The position numbers and the translations under genes are program-made. From the NCBI GenBank assembly GCA_009911365.1, contig QXXF01000024.1:24441-88440 (forward strand): a DNA stretch of 64,000 bases, written 5' to 3'. The notes below the pieces were generated by a model. That model made no database searches. It saw only the letters and a program-made list of their open reading frames with translations, and was not told the DNA's origin. The DNA comes from Clostridiales bacterium (GTDB lineage Bacteria; Bacillota; Clostridia; Peptostreptococcales; Anaerovoracaceae). Below, piece by piece: positions 35,834 to 44,074 of the stretch. Each line of letters begins with the position of its first letter. Within the stretch, counting starts at the first letter, position 1.

Positions 35834-36737
35834 GGATCTGAATGTATTTGAAATACTGGGAGAAAAAGAACCAGACTCCAGAAAGCCGGTTCATCAAGAA
35901 CCAAATGAGTGGAATGAATGGAGCAAATATTTTGAGAACCGTATCGAAGAGCGGCACACTTGGAATACCAATGGTCAGGAACAGAATGCTCCTGACCGAT
36001 TTTTTGATGAAGAAATCATTCGGGCAATGTCAGGGGAAAGGGTTCAGCAGTCCCCACCTGATCCAAATTCAAGAGCAAAGCATAGAGACAAGGGTCAGCG
36101 GGCACGGGATCTAGCCGGCGGACTGCTAAAAAAGTTGCCTTCTATCACTGCAAGACAATCGATCAAACATGAAAAACATGCAGAAGCCGCAGGTGCTGTT
36201 AGTGGCGGATGGAAAAGCATTTTGGCAGAAATTGCGGTTGTTGTCCTAGCGATTTTTCTGATCACGCAATTCTTTATCAGCATATCCTATGTTTCAGGGG
36301 ATTCCATGAATCCAGCGTTTTATGATGGGGACCGGGTGGTGATACAACGCTTTGCCAAAGGCAGCATCAAAAAGGGAGATGTCATTGTTTTTGAAACAAA
36401 GAATGAGGAAAAGCTAATCAAACGAGTGATCGCCACAGTAGGAGACACAGTAGACATTAGCAAAAATCAGGGCGGCCTTTATGTGAACGGTGAAGCGATA
36501 GAAGAAGACTACATCTATACTGTCACAGCCATTTCAGATGAAGGAACATCCTATCCCATCACAGTGGGAGAAGACAGCTATTTCGTATTGGGAGACAATC
36601 GCACCAATTCAAAGGATTCTAGAGACAGCGAGATTGGTCTGGTCTCAAAAGAGGATATTGTAGGAAAAGTTATTTTAAGCATCAGGGGCAATATAGGAGA
36701 ACGACATGAAACTACTACAGGAAAAGATACGCAGTGA
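35823..36737 (+). CDS. lepB: Signal peptidase I with a long cytosolic N-terminal extension
   Basis: A membrane serine protease of 304 residues that cleaves signal peptides outside the membrane. The catalytic core has a membrane helix at ~132-154, nucleophile Ser161 in SGDSMNP, general base Lys200 in KRVIATVGD and the box E segment GDNRTNSKDSRD. Typical Gram-positive enzymes start just before the helix; here ~130 hydrophilic residues precede it (EPNEWNEWSKYFENRIEERH and a basic SRAKHRDKGQRAR stretch). The 11-bp overlap with the coiled-coil gene suggests that the extension may bind that protein. The 3' end overlaps xpt by 32 bp. Confidence 0.92.
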   Translation: MANKDLNVFEILGEKEPDSRKPVHQEPNEWNEWSKYFENRIEERHTWNTNGQEQNAPDRFFDEEIIRAMSGERVQQSPPDPNSRAKHRDKGQRARDLAGGLLKKLPSITARQSIKHEKHAEAAGAVSGGWKSILAEIAVVVLAIFLITQFFISISYVSGDSMNPAFYDGDRVVIQRFAKGSIKKGDVIVFETKNEEKLIKRVIATVGDTVDISKNQGGLYVNGEAIEEDYIYTVTAISDEGTSYPITVGEDSYFVLGDNRTNSKDSRDSEIGLVSKEDIVGKVILSIRGNIGERHETTTGKDTQ

Positions 36738-37278
36738 AGGGCAAGCGATTGGAACAGAAATCGTAAAAGTGGACAGCTTTCTTAACCATCAGATTGATGT
36801 GGCTTTTCTGAATGAGGTGGGAAAAGAATTTGGCAGGCGATTTTCTGACGTGGAAATCGACAAGATCCTGACCGTGGAAGCCAGTGGTATCGCTGTGGCG
36901 TGCATGACAGCTCCCTACTTTTCTTATGCGCCAGTGGTGTTCGCGAAAAAAACAGTGCCTAACACCATGACAGAAGACTTTTACGGAGAGGAAGCCAGAT
37001 CCTTTACAAAGGGCACGGTTTCCATCATACGAGTAGCAAAGAAATACCTGAGCAAAGGCGATCGAGTTTTGATCCTAGACGATTTTCTGGCCCATGGCGA
37101 AGCATCCATGGCAATGGCACGGCTGGCAGAGCAGGCGGGAGCCCATGTGGCAGGAATCGGCGCTGTCATTGAGAAAGGTTTCCAGGGCGGCGGCAAGAAA
37201 CTGAGGGACGCGGGCTTTCGTTTAGAATCCTTGGCAGTGATCGATCAAATCAAGGATGGCGAGATTGTTTTTTTGTAA
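36706..37278 (+). CDS. xpt: Xanthine phosphoribosyltransferase
   Basis: Salvages xanthine to XMP using PRPP. It is 190 residues, the usual length, with the N-terminus MKLLQEKIRSEGQAI. VEASGIAVACMTA and the PRPP-binding motif VLILDDFLAHGEA are typical of Xpt. AGGAGA precedes ATG 36706, within the end of lepB. No purine riboswitch is visible; expression probably follows the upstream genes. The nucleoside transporter genes follow, consistent with purine salvage. Confidence 0.93.
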   Translation: MKLLQEKIRSEGQAIGTEIVKVDSFLNHQIDVAFLNEVGKEFGRRFSDVEIDKILTVEASGIAVACMTAPYFSYAPVVFAKKTVPNTMTEDFYGEEARSFTKGTVSIIRVAKKYLSKGDRVLILDDFLAHGEASMAMARLAEQAGAHVAGIGAVIEKGFQGGGKKLRDAGFRLESLAVIDQIKDGEIVFL

Positions 37279-37294
37279 ATCCCGAGAAATTTTC

Positions 37295-37324
37295 TTTACA
37301 AGGCAATCACCAAATGGATATAAT
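37295..37324 (+). promoter_or_regulatory. Sigma-A type promoter of the nucleoside transporter operon
   Basis: TTTACA (37295-37300), 18 bp, perfect TATAAT (37319-37324). Confidence 0.65.
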
Positions 37325-37372
37325 AGAATATAGCTTATTTTAAACATTGAGAAACAAAGGAGAAAAACAAAC

Positions 37373-38503
37373 ATGAAAAAACTATTAGCAGTACTGATGG
37401 CTTTGGCAATGGTTTTCAGCCTAGCAGCCTGTGGAGGCGGCGGGGACAGCGCAGAAGGCGGCGGTGCGGACGCGAACGCAACAAAAGTCGGCTGTATCTT
37501 TATCGGATCCATCAATGACGGCGGCTTTTCCCAGTGCATGAACGAAGGATTGGAAAAAGCGGCCAAAGAAAATGGTATGGAACTGGTAAAGAAAGAAAAT
37601 GTCAGCGATTCGGACAAGCAGGCTTCAAGAGAAGCGGCGATCAATCTGATCGACCAGGGCTGTAAAGTGATCGTTGGCTGTTCCTTTGGTTTTGGTGAAC
37701 CGATGAAGGAACTGGCTGATTCCGGTGATTATGACGAAGTTACGTTCCTGCATTTCTCAGGAAACCTGCAGAACGAAACAAATATGGAAAACTTCTTCGG
37801 GTCCATGGAAGAAGCTAGATATCTGTCCGGCATGGCGGCGGCTTCTGCAAGCGAGAAAAACGTGCTAGGTTACGTAGCGGCCTTCCCTTATACCGAAGTG
37901 CAGATTGGCATCAACGCTTTCACGCTGGGTGCGCAGTCTGTAAATCCGGATGTGGAAGTAAAAGTCGTTTATATCAACACTTGGGGCGATGCGGAAATCG
38001 AGAAAGCGGCTGCGGAACAGCTGATCGCTGCGGGATGCGACGTGCTGACTTACCATGCTGACTCCACAGCGACGCAGCTGGCGGCAAAAGATGCTGGCAT
38101 CTACACGACTGGTTGGAATTACGACAACAATGTGGCAGGTGAAAACTATCTGACAGCCCCTTATTGGGATATGTCCGCTTACTTCACGCCGACCTTCAAA
38201 GCCATTCTGGATGGAAATTTTAAACCGACTGGAACAGAACCGTTCAGCAGCTATGGCTCCATGGCTAGCGGTCTGATCTGTCTGGACGAGCTGGGTAGCG
38301 CGGTTTCCGAAGATGCGAAGACAAAGATCAAAGAAACCCAGGAAAAGATGAAAGCCGGCGAATTCAAAGTGTTCTCCGGAGCCATCAAATACAACAATGG
38401 CAAGGATCTGTGCAAGGAAGGTCAGACTCTGACAGATAAAGAAGTTTGGAGCATTAACGGCGAAGTAGAAGGCGTGACCGCTACTTCCAATGAAAAGAAA
38501 TAA
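37373..38503 (+). CDS. BMP-family (PnrA-like) nucleoside-binding lipoprotein
   Basis: The extracellular substrate-binding protein of an ABC importer, 376 residues. The lipoprotein signal is MKKLLAVLMALAMVFSLAAC, with the lipidated Cys at residue 20, followed by a Gly-rich spacer. The mature part starts KVGCIFIGSINDGGFSQC and has VIVGCSFGFGEPM and YHADSTATQ, as in the BMP/PnrA family that binds purine nucleosides. It has its own promoter and is followed by an attenuator-like terminator, giving more binding protein than transporter. Confidence 0.93.
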   Translation: MKKLLAVLMALAMVFSLAACGGGGDSAEGGGADANATKVGCIFIGSINDGGFSQCMNEGLEKAAKENGMELVKKENVSDSDKQASREAAINLIDQGCKVIVGCSFGFGEPMKELADSGDYDEVTFLHFSGNLQNETNMENFFGSMEEARYLSGMAAASASEKNVLGYVAAFPYTEVQIGINAFTLGAQSVNPDVEVKVVYINTWGDAEIEKAAAEQLIAAGCDVLTYHADSTATQLAAKDAGIYTTGWNYDNNVAGENYLTAPYWDMSAYFTPTFKAILDGNFKPTGTEPFSSYGSMASGLICLDELGSAVSEDAKTKIKETQEKMKAGEFKVFSGAIKYNNGKDLCKEGQTLTDKEVWSINGEVEGVTATSNEKK

Positions 38504-38526
38504 GTGTTCATACGTTTAAGGTAAAG

Positions 38527-38566
38527 GTATTGTGGGGGAACCGTCAGGTCCCCCTATACTATTTTT
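38527..38566 (+). terminator. Terminator/attenuator between the binding protein and the ATPase
   Basis: GTGGGGGAACC pairs with GGTCCCCC, extended by GTAT/ATAC, and ATTTTT follows. Partial read-through would set the ratio of binding protein to transporter. Confidence 0.75.
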
Positions 38567-38578
38567 AGCATATATAAA

Positions 38579-38630
38579 ATAGCAGCAAAGTCCGCGGCCG
38601 AAAGGGGATCGGCGGAGCCGACTTTGTTCA
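38579..38630 (+). repeat. Dispersed palindromic repeat, copy C
   Basis: Outer stem CAAAGTC (38586-38592) with GACTTTG (38620-38626), perfect; inner stem GCCGA/TCGGC around AAGGGGA. It ends 20 bp before the ATPase start. Just upstream CTATTTT and AAAATAG can form the left hairpin. Confidence 0.75.
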
Positions 38631-38650
38631 AATTGTTTTGGAGGAACGTA

Positions 38651-40171
38651 GTGCAGCAGGAACTGGCAATCGAAATGAAAAACATCAGCAAATCCTTTGG
38701 TCCTCTGAAAGCCAACGACAACATCAACTTGTCCGTTCGCGAAGGAGAGATCCATGCTTTGCTGGGAGAAAATGGCGCGGGAAAATCCACACTGATGAAC
38801 ATGCTGTCAGGCATTTATACGCCGGATTCGGGAACCATCCGCATCCATGGCAGCGAGGTTCACTTTTCATCGCCAAAAGAATCTATTAAAAAAGGAATTG
38901 GCATGATTCATCAGCATTTCAAGCTGGTGGACGTTATGACAGCCAAAGAAAACATTATCATCGGGCAACCCACCAGCATCTTTGTGCGGGGCAAAGCACT
39001 GTCGAAAAAGGTCAAAGAGCTTTCCGACCAATATGGGCTGGACGTTGACCCAGACAAAAAAATTTATGAAATGTCCGTAGGCGAAAAGCAGACGCTGGAA
39101 ATCATCAAGGTTTTATACAGAGGGGCAAAAATTTTGATCATGGACGAGCCTACGGCGGTCCTGACTCCTCAGGAGATCAAAAAGCTGTTCCGGGTCATCC
39201 GTAATATGAAAGAGCAGGGATGCGCAGTAGTGATCATCACTCACAAGCTCAACGAGGTCATGGAAATCTCTGACCGGGTGACGGTTCTGAGAAAAGGTCA
39301 GTCCATCAAAACCGTGGAAACAAAGTCTGTGGAAGTTTCCTCCCTCATCGAAATGATGGTAGGAAAAAAAGTGGATCTGTCCATTGAAAAGAAGCGGTTT
39401 ACGGAACATAGGCCGCTGCTCTCCTTGGACGAGGTGACAGTCTTAGACAAGGAAGGGAAAAACGCACTTTCCAATGTGAGCTTTACCCTCAATTCCCATG
39501 AGATCATCGGTGTTGCGGGTGTCGCAGGCAGCGGGCAAAAAGAATTGTGCGAATCTATCGCCGGGCTTGTGAAAACAGAAAAAGGACGCATTTATTTTGA
39601 AGGAGAGAACTTGGTTGGAAAAAGTCCCCGAGATATCATCCGGCTGGGGATCCGCATGGGATTCATACCAGAAGACCGGCTGGGCATGGGCTTGGTAGGT
39701 TCCATGGATATCGTCCATAACCTGGTGCTAAAGGATTATCAGAGCCAGTCAGGGATCCTGCTGCAAAGGGGGCCCTGCGTGAAAAAAGCGGAAAAGATCG
39801 TAGAAGAGCTGGATATCCAAACGCCGAGCATTTACACGCCCGTGCAAAAACTGTCCGGCGGTAACGTACAGAAGGTATTACTGGGACGGGAAATCGACTC
39901 AGAACCGAAAGTACTGATCACAGCTTATGCGGTCAGAGGTCTGGATATCGGCGCATCTTACAAAATCTATGATCTGATCAATGAGCAGAAAGCAAGGGGC
40001 GTAGGCGTTCTCTTCATTGGAGAAGACTTGGACGTGTTGATGGATCTATGCGACAAGGTCATTGTCCTGTGCCATGGTGAAATCACCGGTATCGTGGATC
40101 CGTCCAAGGTGAGCAAGGAAGATATCGGTCTTTTAATGACGGGAAAACAAGACGGGGAGGTTTCAGCATAA
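38651..40171 (+). CDS. Nucleoside ABC transporter, double ATPase subunit
   Basis: A 506-residue protein with two ABC domains that powers nucleoside uptake. The first half is canonical: Walker A LGENGAGKST, signature MSVGEKQTLEI, Walker B ILIMDEPTAVL and a switch His in VVIITHKL. In the second half the Walker A region is GVAGSGQKE, the signature is LSGGNVQK and the Walker B region reads VLITAYAVRGLDIG, so it lacks the usual acidic and PT residues and is probably catalytically weak. GTG 38651 follows GGAGG (38640-38644). It corresponds to NupO (YufO) of Bacillus subtilis by arrangement. Confidence 0.92.
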   Translation: MQQELAIEMKNISKSFGPLKANDNINLSVREGEIHALLGENGAGKSTLMNMLSGIYTPDSGTIRIHGSEVHFSSPKESIKKGIGMIHQHFKLVDVMTAKENIIIGQPTSIFVRGKALSKKVKELSDQYGLDVDPDKKIYEMSVGEKQTLEIIKVLYRGAKILIMDEPTAVLTPQEIKKLFRVIRNMKEQGCAVVIITHKLNEVMEISDRVTVLRKGQSIKTVETKSVEVSSLIEMMVGKKVDLSIEKKRFTEHRPLLSLDEVTVLDKEGKNALSNVSFTLNSHEIIGVAGVAGSGQKELCESIAGLVKTEKGRIYFEGENLVGKSPRDIIRLGIRMGFIPEDRLGMGLVGSMDIVHNLVLKDYQSQSGILLQRGPCVKKAEKIVEELDIQTPSIYTPVQKLSGGNVQKVLLGREIDSEPKVLITAYAVRGLDIGASYKIYDLINEQKARGVGVLFIGEDLDVLMDLCDKVIVLCHGEITGIVDPSKVSKEDIGLLMTGKQDGEVSA

Positions 40172-41247
40172 TGGATTTGATAAGAGTGACAAAACGAGAC
40201 AACCTGCCCAGAAACATAGAAATCATCATTACCATCGCCGCGGTGCTGTTATCCATTGTATTTTCTGGGATCATCCTGCTTTTATTTGGCTTAAATCCTT
40301 TCAGCATTTTTCAGGAATTGGTCTTGGGCGCAGTGGGAACCAGCCTGCGGGTCCAGCAGACTATCATCAAGGCCATTCCGCTGATCCTGGCTTCCATGGG
40401 AATCATCGTGGCTTTTAAAATGAAATTCTGGAACATTGGAGCAGAAGGGCAGATCACCATGGGCGCACTGGGGGCCAGCTGGGTGGCACTGAATCTCAGT
40501 GAAAACCTGCCGCAGCCTCTGATGCTGCTGTTAATGGTGCTGGCAGCTGCGATTTGCGGCGGGATCTGGGCTTTCATTCCTGCTTTCTTTAAGGCGAAAA
40601 TGGGGACGAATGAAACCATCTTTACACTGATGATGAATTATGTAGCCATCAAATTCGTCACATATTTGCAATACGGTCCATGGATGGATCCCGCAGCCAA
40701 CGGATTTCCAAGGATTGCGAATTTTTCTGAAAATGCGGTGCTGCCATCCATCGGCGGCATTCATATCGGATGGATCTTCGCTTTGGCCGCGGCAGCCTTC
40801 GTGTACGTGCTGATCCGACACACGAAAATCGGTTATGAAATCGCTGTGGTAGGAGAAAGTCTGGATACAGCCAGGTACGCGGGCATGAACATTAGCAAAG
40901 TGATCATCATCTCTATGCTTATTTCAGGCGGCCTGTGCGGGATCGTAGGCATGGTGCAGGCTTCGGCCATTGAAAAAAGCCTGGTAGCCGGGATCGCCAA
41001 CAACTATGGATTCACGGCCATCATTACTGCGTGGCTGGCGAAGCTGAATCCGCTGACAACCCTAGTGGTATGCGTGGTATTCGCTATGCTGATCCAAGGC
41101 GGCGAATATATCCAGATCGCTTTGGGCGTGCCAAGCGCGGTGTCAGACATTGTGCAAGGTTTGATTTTGTTCTTTGTTTTGGGAAGTGAATTTTTTATGC
41201 GCTACAAAGTCCGCTTTGGCAAGACAGCGGAAAAGGAGGTGGCTTAA
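40171..41247 (+). CDS. Nucleoside ABC transporter permease 1
   Basis: An integral membrane subunit of 358 residues with about ten hydrophobic segments. A basic N-terminus is followed by IIITIAAVLLSIVFSGIILL, and the family motif region is FWNIGAEGQITMGALGA. It belongs to the BPD_transp_2 family, matching NupP-type permeases. Its ATG overlaps the ATPase stop codon by one base. It pairs with the next permease to form the channel. Confidence 0.92.
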   Translation: MDLIRVTKRDNLPRNIEIIITIAAVLLSIVFSGIILLLFGLNPFSIFQELVLGAVGTSLRVQQTIIKAIPLILASMGIIVAFKMKFWNIGAEGQITMGALGASWVALNLSENLPQPLMLLLMVLAAAICGGIWAFIPAFFKAKMGTNETIFTLMMNYVAIKFVTYLQYGPWMDPAANGFPRIANFSENAVLPSIGGIHIGWIFALAAAAFVYVLIRHTKIGYEIAVVGESLDTARYAGMNISKVIIISMLISGGLCGIVGMVQASAIEKSLVAGIANNYGFTAIITAWLAKLNPLTTLVVCVVFAMLIQGGEYIQIALGVPSAVSDIVQGLILFFVLGSEFFMRYKVRFGKTAEKEVA

Positions 41248-41249
41248 TC

Positions 41250-42176
41250 ATGGTAGAATTTTTAGCAGCTTGCGTAGTAGCTGGCACACCTCTGGTTCTA
41301 GCCACAGTAGGGGAATTGATCACAGAAAAGACGGGAAATCTCAACTTGGGCGTGGAAGGCATGATGCTTATGGGTGCTGTCATGGGATTTTACACTGGGC
41401 TCCACACAGCAAGCCCACTGCTGGCTATTTTGTCCGCGGCTCTCGCAGGAGCAGGCGGCGCGTTGATCTATGCCTTTGTTACAGTAACCTTGAAAGCCAG
41501 TCAAGTTGTCACCGGTCTGACGCTGACGATTTTCGGCACTGGATTCGCCCAATTCGTGGGAGAGCCGTTGCTAGGTTCCATGGCACCATCGGAGATCACG
41601 GCGTTTTTCGCTAAAACCACCATTCCAGTGCTGGGGCAGATCCCGTTCATCGGTCCAATCTTTTTCCAGCAGGACGCGTTTGTGTATCTCAGCTATATGA
41701 TTTGTATTTTGGCGGCAGTCTATATGTACAAAACAAAGATGGGCATGAATCTGAAAGCACTGGGAGAGAATACTGGAGCAGCGGACGCTTCTGGGATCAA
41801 TATCAACCTTTACAAATATGCTCATATCCTGACAGGCGGTGCGCTTTGCGGCTTGGGTGGCGCATATTTGTCCTTGGTACGTATCCCCATCTGGCAGGAA
41901 GACGTAGTCAACGGCAGAGGCTGGATCGCAGTAGCCCTGGTGATTTTCGTGGCCTGGAACCCGATCAAGGGATTTTTTGGCGGCGTGCTGTTTGGCGGCC
42001 TGAGCATCATTGGCCTGCGGTTTCAAGCAATGGGCCTGGGAATCTCTCAATATCTGGTGGACATGATCCCGTATATCGCTACAATCTTGATCGTCATCAT
42101 TAGTACCCACAAGAAGCGGAAAGAAAGTCAGCCGCCGGGAGACCTTGGCAACAATTACTTTCGAGAGGAGCGGTAG
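41250..42176 (+). CDS. Nucleoside ABC transporter permease 2
   Basis: The second membrane subunit, 308 residues, with about eight to nine hydrophobic segments. It carries EKTGNLNLGVEGMMLMGAVM, the signature of NupQ-type BPD_transp_2 permeases. GGAGG precedes ATG 41250, two bases after the first permease. It is the last gene of the transporter operon; the gap after it leads to the FMN riboswitch. Confidence 0.92.
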   Translation: MVEFLAACVVAGTPLVLATVGELITEKTGNLNLGVEGMMLMGAVMGFYTGLHTASPLLAILSAALAGAGGALIYAFVTVTLKASQVVTGLTLTIFGTGFAQFVGEPLLGSMAPSEITAFFAKTTIPVLGQIPFIGPIFFQQDAFVYLSYMICILAAVYMYKTKMGMNLKALGENTGAADASGININLYKYAHILTGGALCGLGGAYLSLVRIPIWQEDVVNGRGWIAVALVIFVAWNPIKGFFGGVLFGGLSIIGLRFQAMGLGISQYLVDMIPYIATILIVIISTHKKRKESQPPGDLGNNYFREER

Positions 42177-42333
42177 GAAAAAGGGAGGCACTGTCGATTG
42201 CCGAATCAGAGGATTTGCTGCGATTGGCGTCTAGGCCAACGAAGAAAGGGACGCGGGACTTGATGTTTGAGATGGACCTTGACAAAAGGTGGATCCATTT
42301 GCTATGATAAGACCGTAATTACATAACAGGCAG

Positions 42334-42436
42334 ATTTCTTCTAGAAGAGTGTTCTCTACCGGCGGTATAGCCCGCGAGCGCAAGCTAATCCGGTCAGAAC
42401 CCGGAGCCGACAGTAAAGTCTGGATGAGAGAAGAAT
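42334..42436 (+). ncRNA. FMN riboswitch (RFN element)
   Basis: The conserved core is unmistakable: ACCGGCGGTA, GCCCGCGAGCG, GGAGCCGACAGT and GTCTGGATGAGAGAAGAA. The closing stem pairs ATTTCTTCT (42334-42342) with the AGAGAAGAAT end. It should turn the downstream MFS gene off when FMN is plentiful. Confidence 0.95.
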
Positions 42437-42488
42437 GCAGTAAGATGCTTTCTTTTCGTACCCATTTTCAAGAAGAATGAATCATAAT

Positions 42489-42518
42489 GGAGGTTTCGAT
42501 GAGAAGCCTCCTTTCTTT
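42489..42518 (+). terminator. Expression-platform terminator of the FMN riboswitch
   Basis: GGAGGTTTC pairs with GAAGCCTCC around GATGA and is followed by TTTCTTT. It lies between the aptamer and the MFS gene. Confidence 0.75.
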
Positions 42519-42547
42519 GTATGTGAGAGCCAGATGAAGGGAGGAAC

Positions 42548-42598
42548 TTGAGCGAATCTGCCTTGAAGAGAGGATCAGCAGGACCGACTCTGCTGAAA
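42548..42598 (+). repeat. Dispersed palindromic repeat, copy D
   Basis: It aligns base for base with copy C: GCGAATCTGCC, then GAAGAGAGGATCAGCAGGACC, then GACTCTGCTGAAA. Pairing is weaker than in A and C. It ends 22 bp before the MFS start and lies downstream of the riboswitch terminator. Confidence 0.65.
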
Positions 42599-42620
42599 AT
42601 CATTATCACAAGGAGGAATC

Positions 42621-43790
42621 ATGGAAAACAATCGTGCAAAAAGAAAGATAGGAAACGCCGGAATCGCAGCCATCATGCTGATCAGCAGTTTGACGGTCAT
42701 GGTGGGGAACGCCATTACTCCGGCGCTTCCGGAATTGGGTCAAGTTTATGGCCTAGGGAATTATGCGTCTTGGCTGGTGACAGCACCTGCTTTAGGCGTA
42801 GTGGCAACAGCAATTTTGTTCGGAAGGCTCATTGATAAAAAGGGACCATATATCGTAGCGTTTTTAGGATTGTTGTTTTATGGGATCTTCGGCATCGCAG
42901 GTGCTTATATGCCTACTGCGGCAGGGATCTTTATTGACCGCTTTTTCCTAGGTGCGGCCACTGCCGCCATTATGAATGCCAGCGTCGCCTTGATCGCCTC
43001 ATTTTTTCATGGAGAAAAGCAGCTGCGAGTCATTGCCATGCAGGGGATGTCCATGGAATTCGGCGGCGTGATCTTTCTCAGTATCAGTGGCGTGCTGGCG
43101 GATATTTCCTGGCAATGTCCATTTTATATTTACGGGCTGGGATTCTTGGCACTGCTGTTTCTCCTGCTCTTTGTCCCAGCAGGCAGGCAGCAAGCGGAGC
43201 CAGGAGAAGAACAGGTAGAACAGGAAACCCAGGGATCCGGCAAAGGTGTACCGATCCCGCTGGTGCTGTTGATCGCCTTTTTAGGCATGCTCATGTTCTT
43301 TACCGCTATGGTGTCCCTGCCCATCTATTTGCAGACCACACTGGGGTACAGTCCATCCTTTACCGGATATTACCTCGCCGCACTGGATCTGATCGCGGTT
43401 TTGGCTACGGGCTTCATGCCGAATATTGTCAAAAAGATCAAAGAGAAGGGATGCTTGACCATTGCCTTTTGTTGCTACGGGATCGCATTTTTGCTATACG
43501 CCCTGTCTGGCAGTGCGGTGGTGCTCTGGATCGCCGTATTCTTTGCTGGTCTTGGGTTCGGCTTTTCCACGCCTCTGTTCAACAGCCTGATCGTAAACAA
43601 AAGTACACTAGAAAAGAAAGGCATCAACATCAGCTTTTGCACCATGGCTATGTTCAGCGGGCAGTTTTTATCAGCTCTGCTGGTTTCCGTTTTGACGGGG
43701 AGGCCGCTCTTTCTGGCTGCTGCAATCATTGCTGCGGTCATTGCGGTCTGTGTGCTGCCAGTCGCAGGTAGGTACGCACATAAGGCATAG
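42621..43790 (+). CDS. MFS transporter under FMN riboswitch control, probable riboflavin importer
   Basis: A 389-residue membrane protein with about twelve hydrophobic segments. The region FGRLIDKKGPYIVAFLG after the second helix is the MFS loop motif. AGGAGG lies six bases before ATG 42621. MFS proteins controlled by an FMN riboswitch have been proposed as riboflavin transporters (the RibZ group in Clostridia), so riboflavin uptake is the best guess. No riboflavin synthesis genes are near. The substrate cannot be proven from sequence. Confidence 0.85.
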   Translation: MENNRAKRKIGNAGIAAIMLISSLTVMVGNAITPALPELGQVYGLGNYASWLVTAPALGVVATAILFGRLIDKKGPYIVAFLGLLFYGIFGIAGAYMPTAAGIFIDRFFLGAATAAIMNASVALIASFFHGEKQLRVIAMQGMSMEFGGVIFLSISGVLADISWQCPFYIYGLGFLALLFLLLFVPAGRQQAEPGEEQVEQETQGSGKGVPIPLVLLIAFLGMLMFFTAMVSLPIYLQTTLGYSPSFTGYYLAALDLIAVLATGFMPNIVKKIKEKGCLTIAFCCYGIAFLLYALSGSAVVLWIAVFFAGLGFGFSTPLFNSLIVNKSTLEKKGINISFCTMAMFSGQFLSALLVSVLTGRPLFLAAAIIAAVIAVCVLPVAGRYAHKA

Positions 43791-43857
43791 GGAAGAGGAC
43801 CTTGCTCTTTTTGGTCGGCAGGACATTAGAAATATCAGCGCAGATTAGGTGTTTTTG

Positions 43858-43886
43858 TTGAAATGCCAAGAGCGATTTATTATCAT
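43858..43886 (+). promoter_or_regulatory. Sigma-A promoter of the candidate antitoxin RNA
   Basis: TTGAAA (43858-43863), a 17-bp spacer and TATCAT (43881-43886); no open frame follows on this strand before the terminator. Confidence 0.7.
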
Positions 43887-43892
43887 AGATAC

Positions 43893-43984
43893 AGCAAAGA
43901 GGCAAAGCCGTAGAAACGGCAACCCTCTCTAAGTAATGGTATAACCGCCACGTAGTTAGGTGCTAGGGCGGTTATTTCCTTTTA
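43893..43984 (+). ncRNA. Candidate antitoxin small RNA of a type I toxin-antitoxin locus
   Basis: A predicted ~92-nt RNA from the promoter at 43858-43886. It folds into a hairpin AGAGG-GCCGTAGAAACGGC-CCTCT (about 43898-43927) and ends in the terminator ATAACCGCC (43941-43949)/GGCGGTTAT (43967-43975) followed by TTTCCTTTT. Its 3' end is complementary to the last codons and 3' end of the minus-strand peptide gene. This convergent layout with a shared terminator is that of txpA/ratA-like type I systems in Firmicutes. Confidence 0.65.
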
Positions 43985-44052
43985 CAGTCATTTCCCATGA
44001 TCACTAATCCCAATACCATCAATATAATGGTGTTGATTTCGTAATCGGTCAT
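43972..44052 (-). CDS. 26-residue membrane peptide, candidate type I toxin
   Basis: A short frame, ATG 44052 to TAA 43972. The peptide MTDYEINTIILMVLGLVIMG plus a polar, basic tail (ending CKRK) is one hydrophobic helix, like the small holin-like toxins of Firmicutes. The ribosome binding site AAGGAGG is perfect and lies five bases from the ATG. It is pairable with CCTCC just upstream (hairpin 44058-44074), as in toxins whose translation is held back. The 3' end overlaps the convergent small RNA. Toxicity is inferred from architecture, not shown. Confidence 0.7.
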   Translation of the reverse strand: MTDYEINTIILMVLGLVIMGNDCKRK

Positions 44053-44057
44053 GCCAA

Positions 44058-44074
44058 CCTCCTTCCCAGGAGGG
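44058..44074 (-). promoter_or_regulatory. Hairpin sequestering the toxin ribosome binding site
   Basis: On the minus strand CCTCC-TGGGAA-GGAGG forms a five-base-pair GC-rich stem whose 3' arm is the Shine-Dalgarno sequence of the 26-residue peptide. Confidence 0.6.

Noticed and set aside
41174-42103. Frames of 130-146 codons overlapping the two permease genes
   Set aside because: They lie in alternative registers of clearly conserved membrane proteins.
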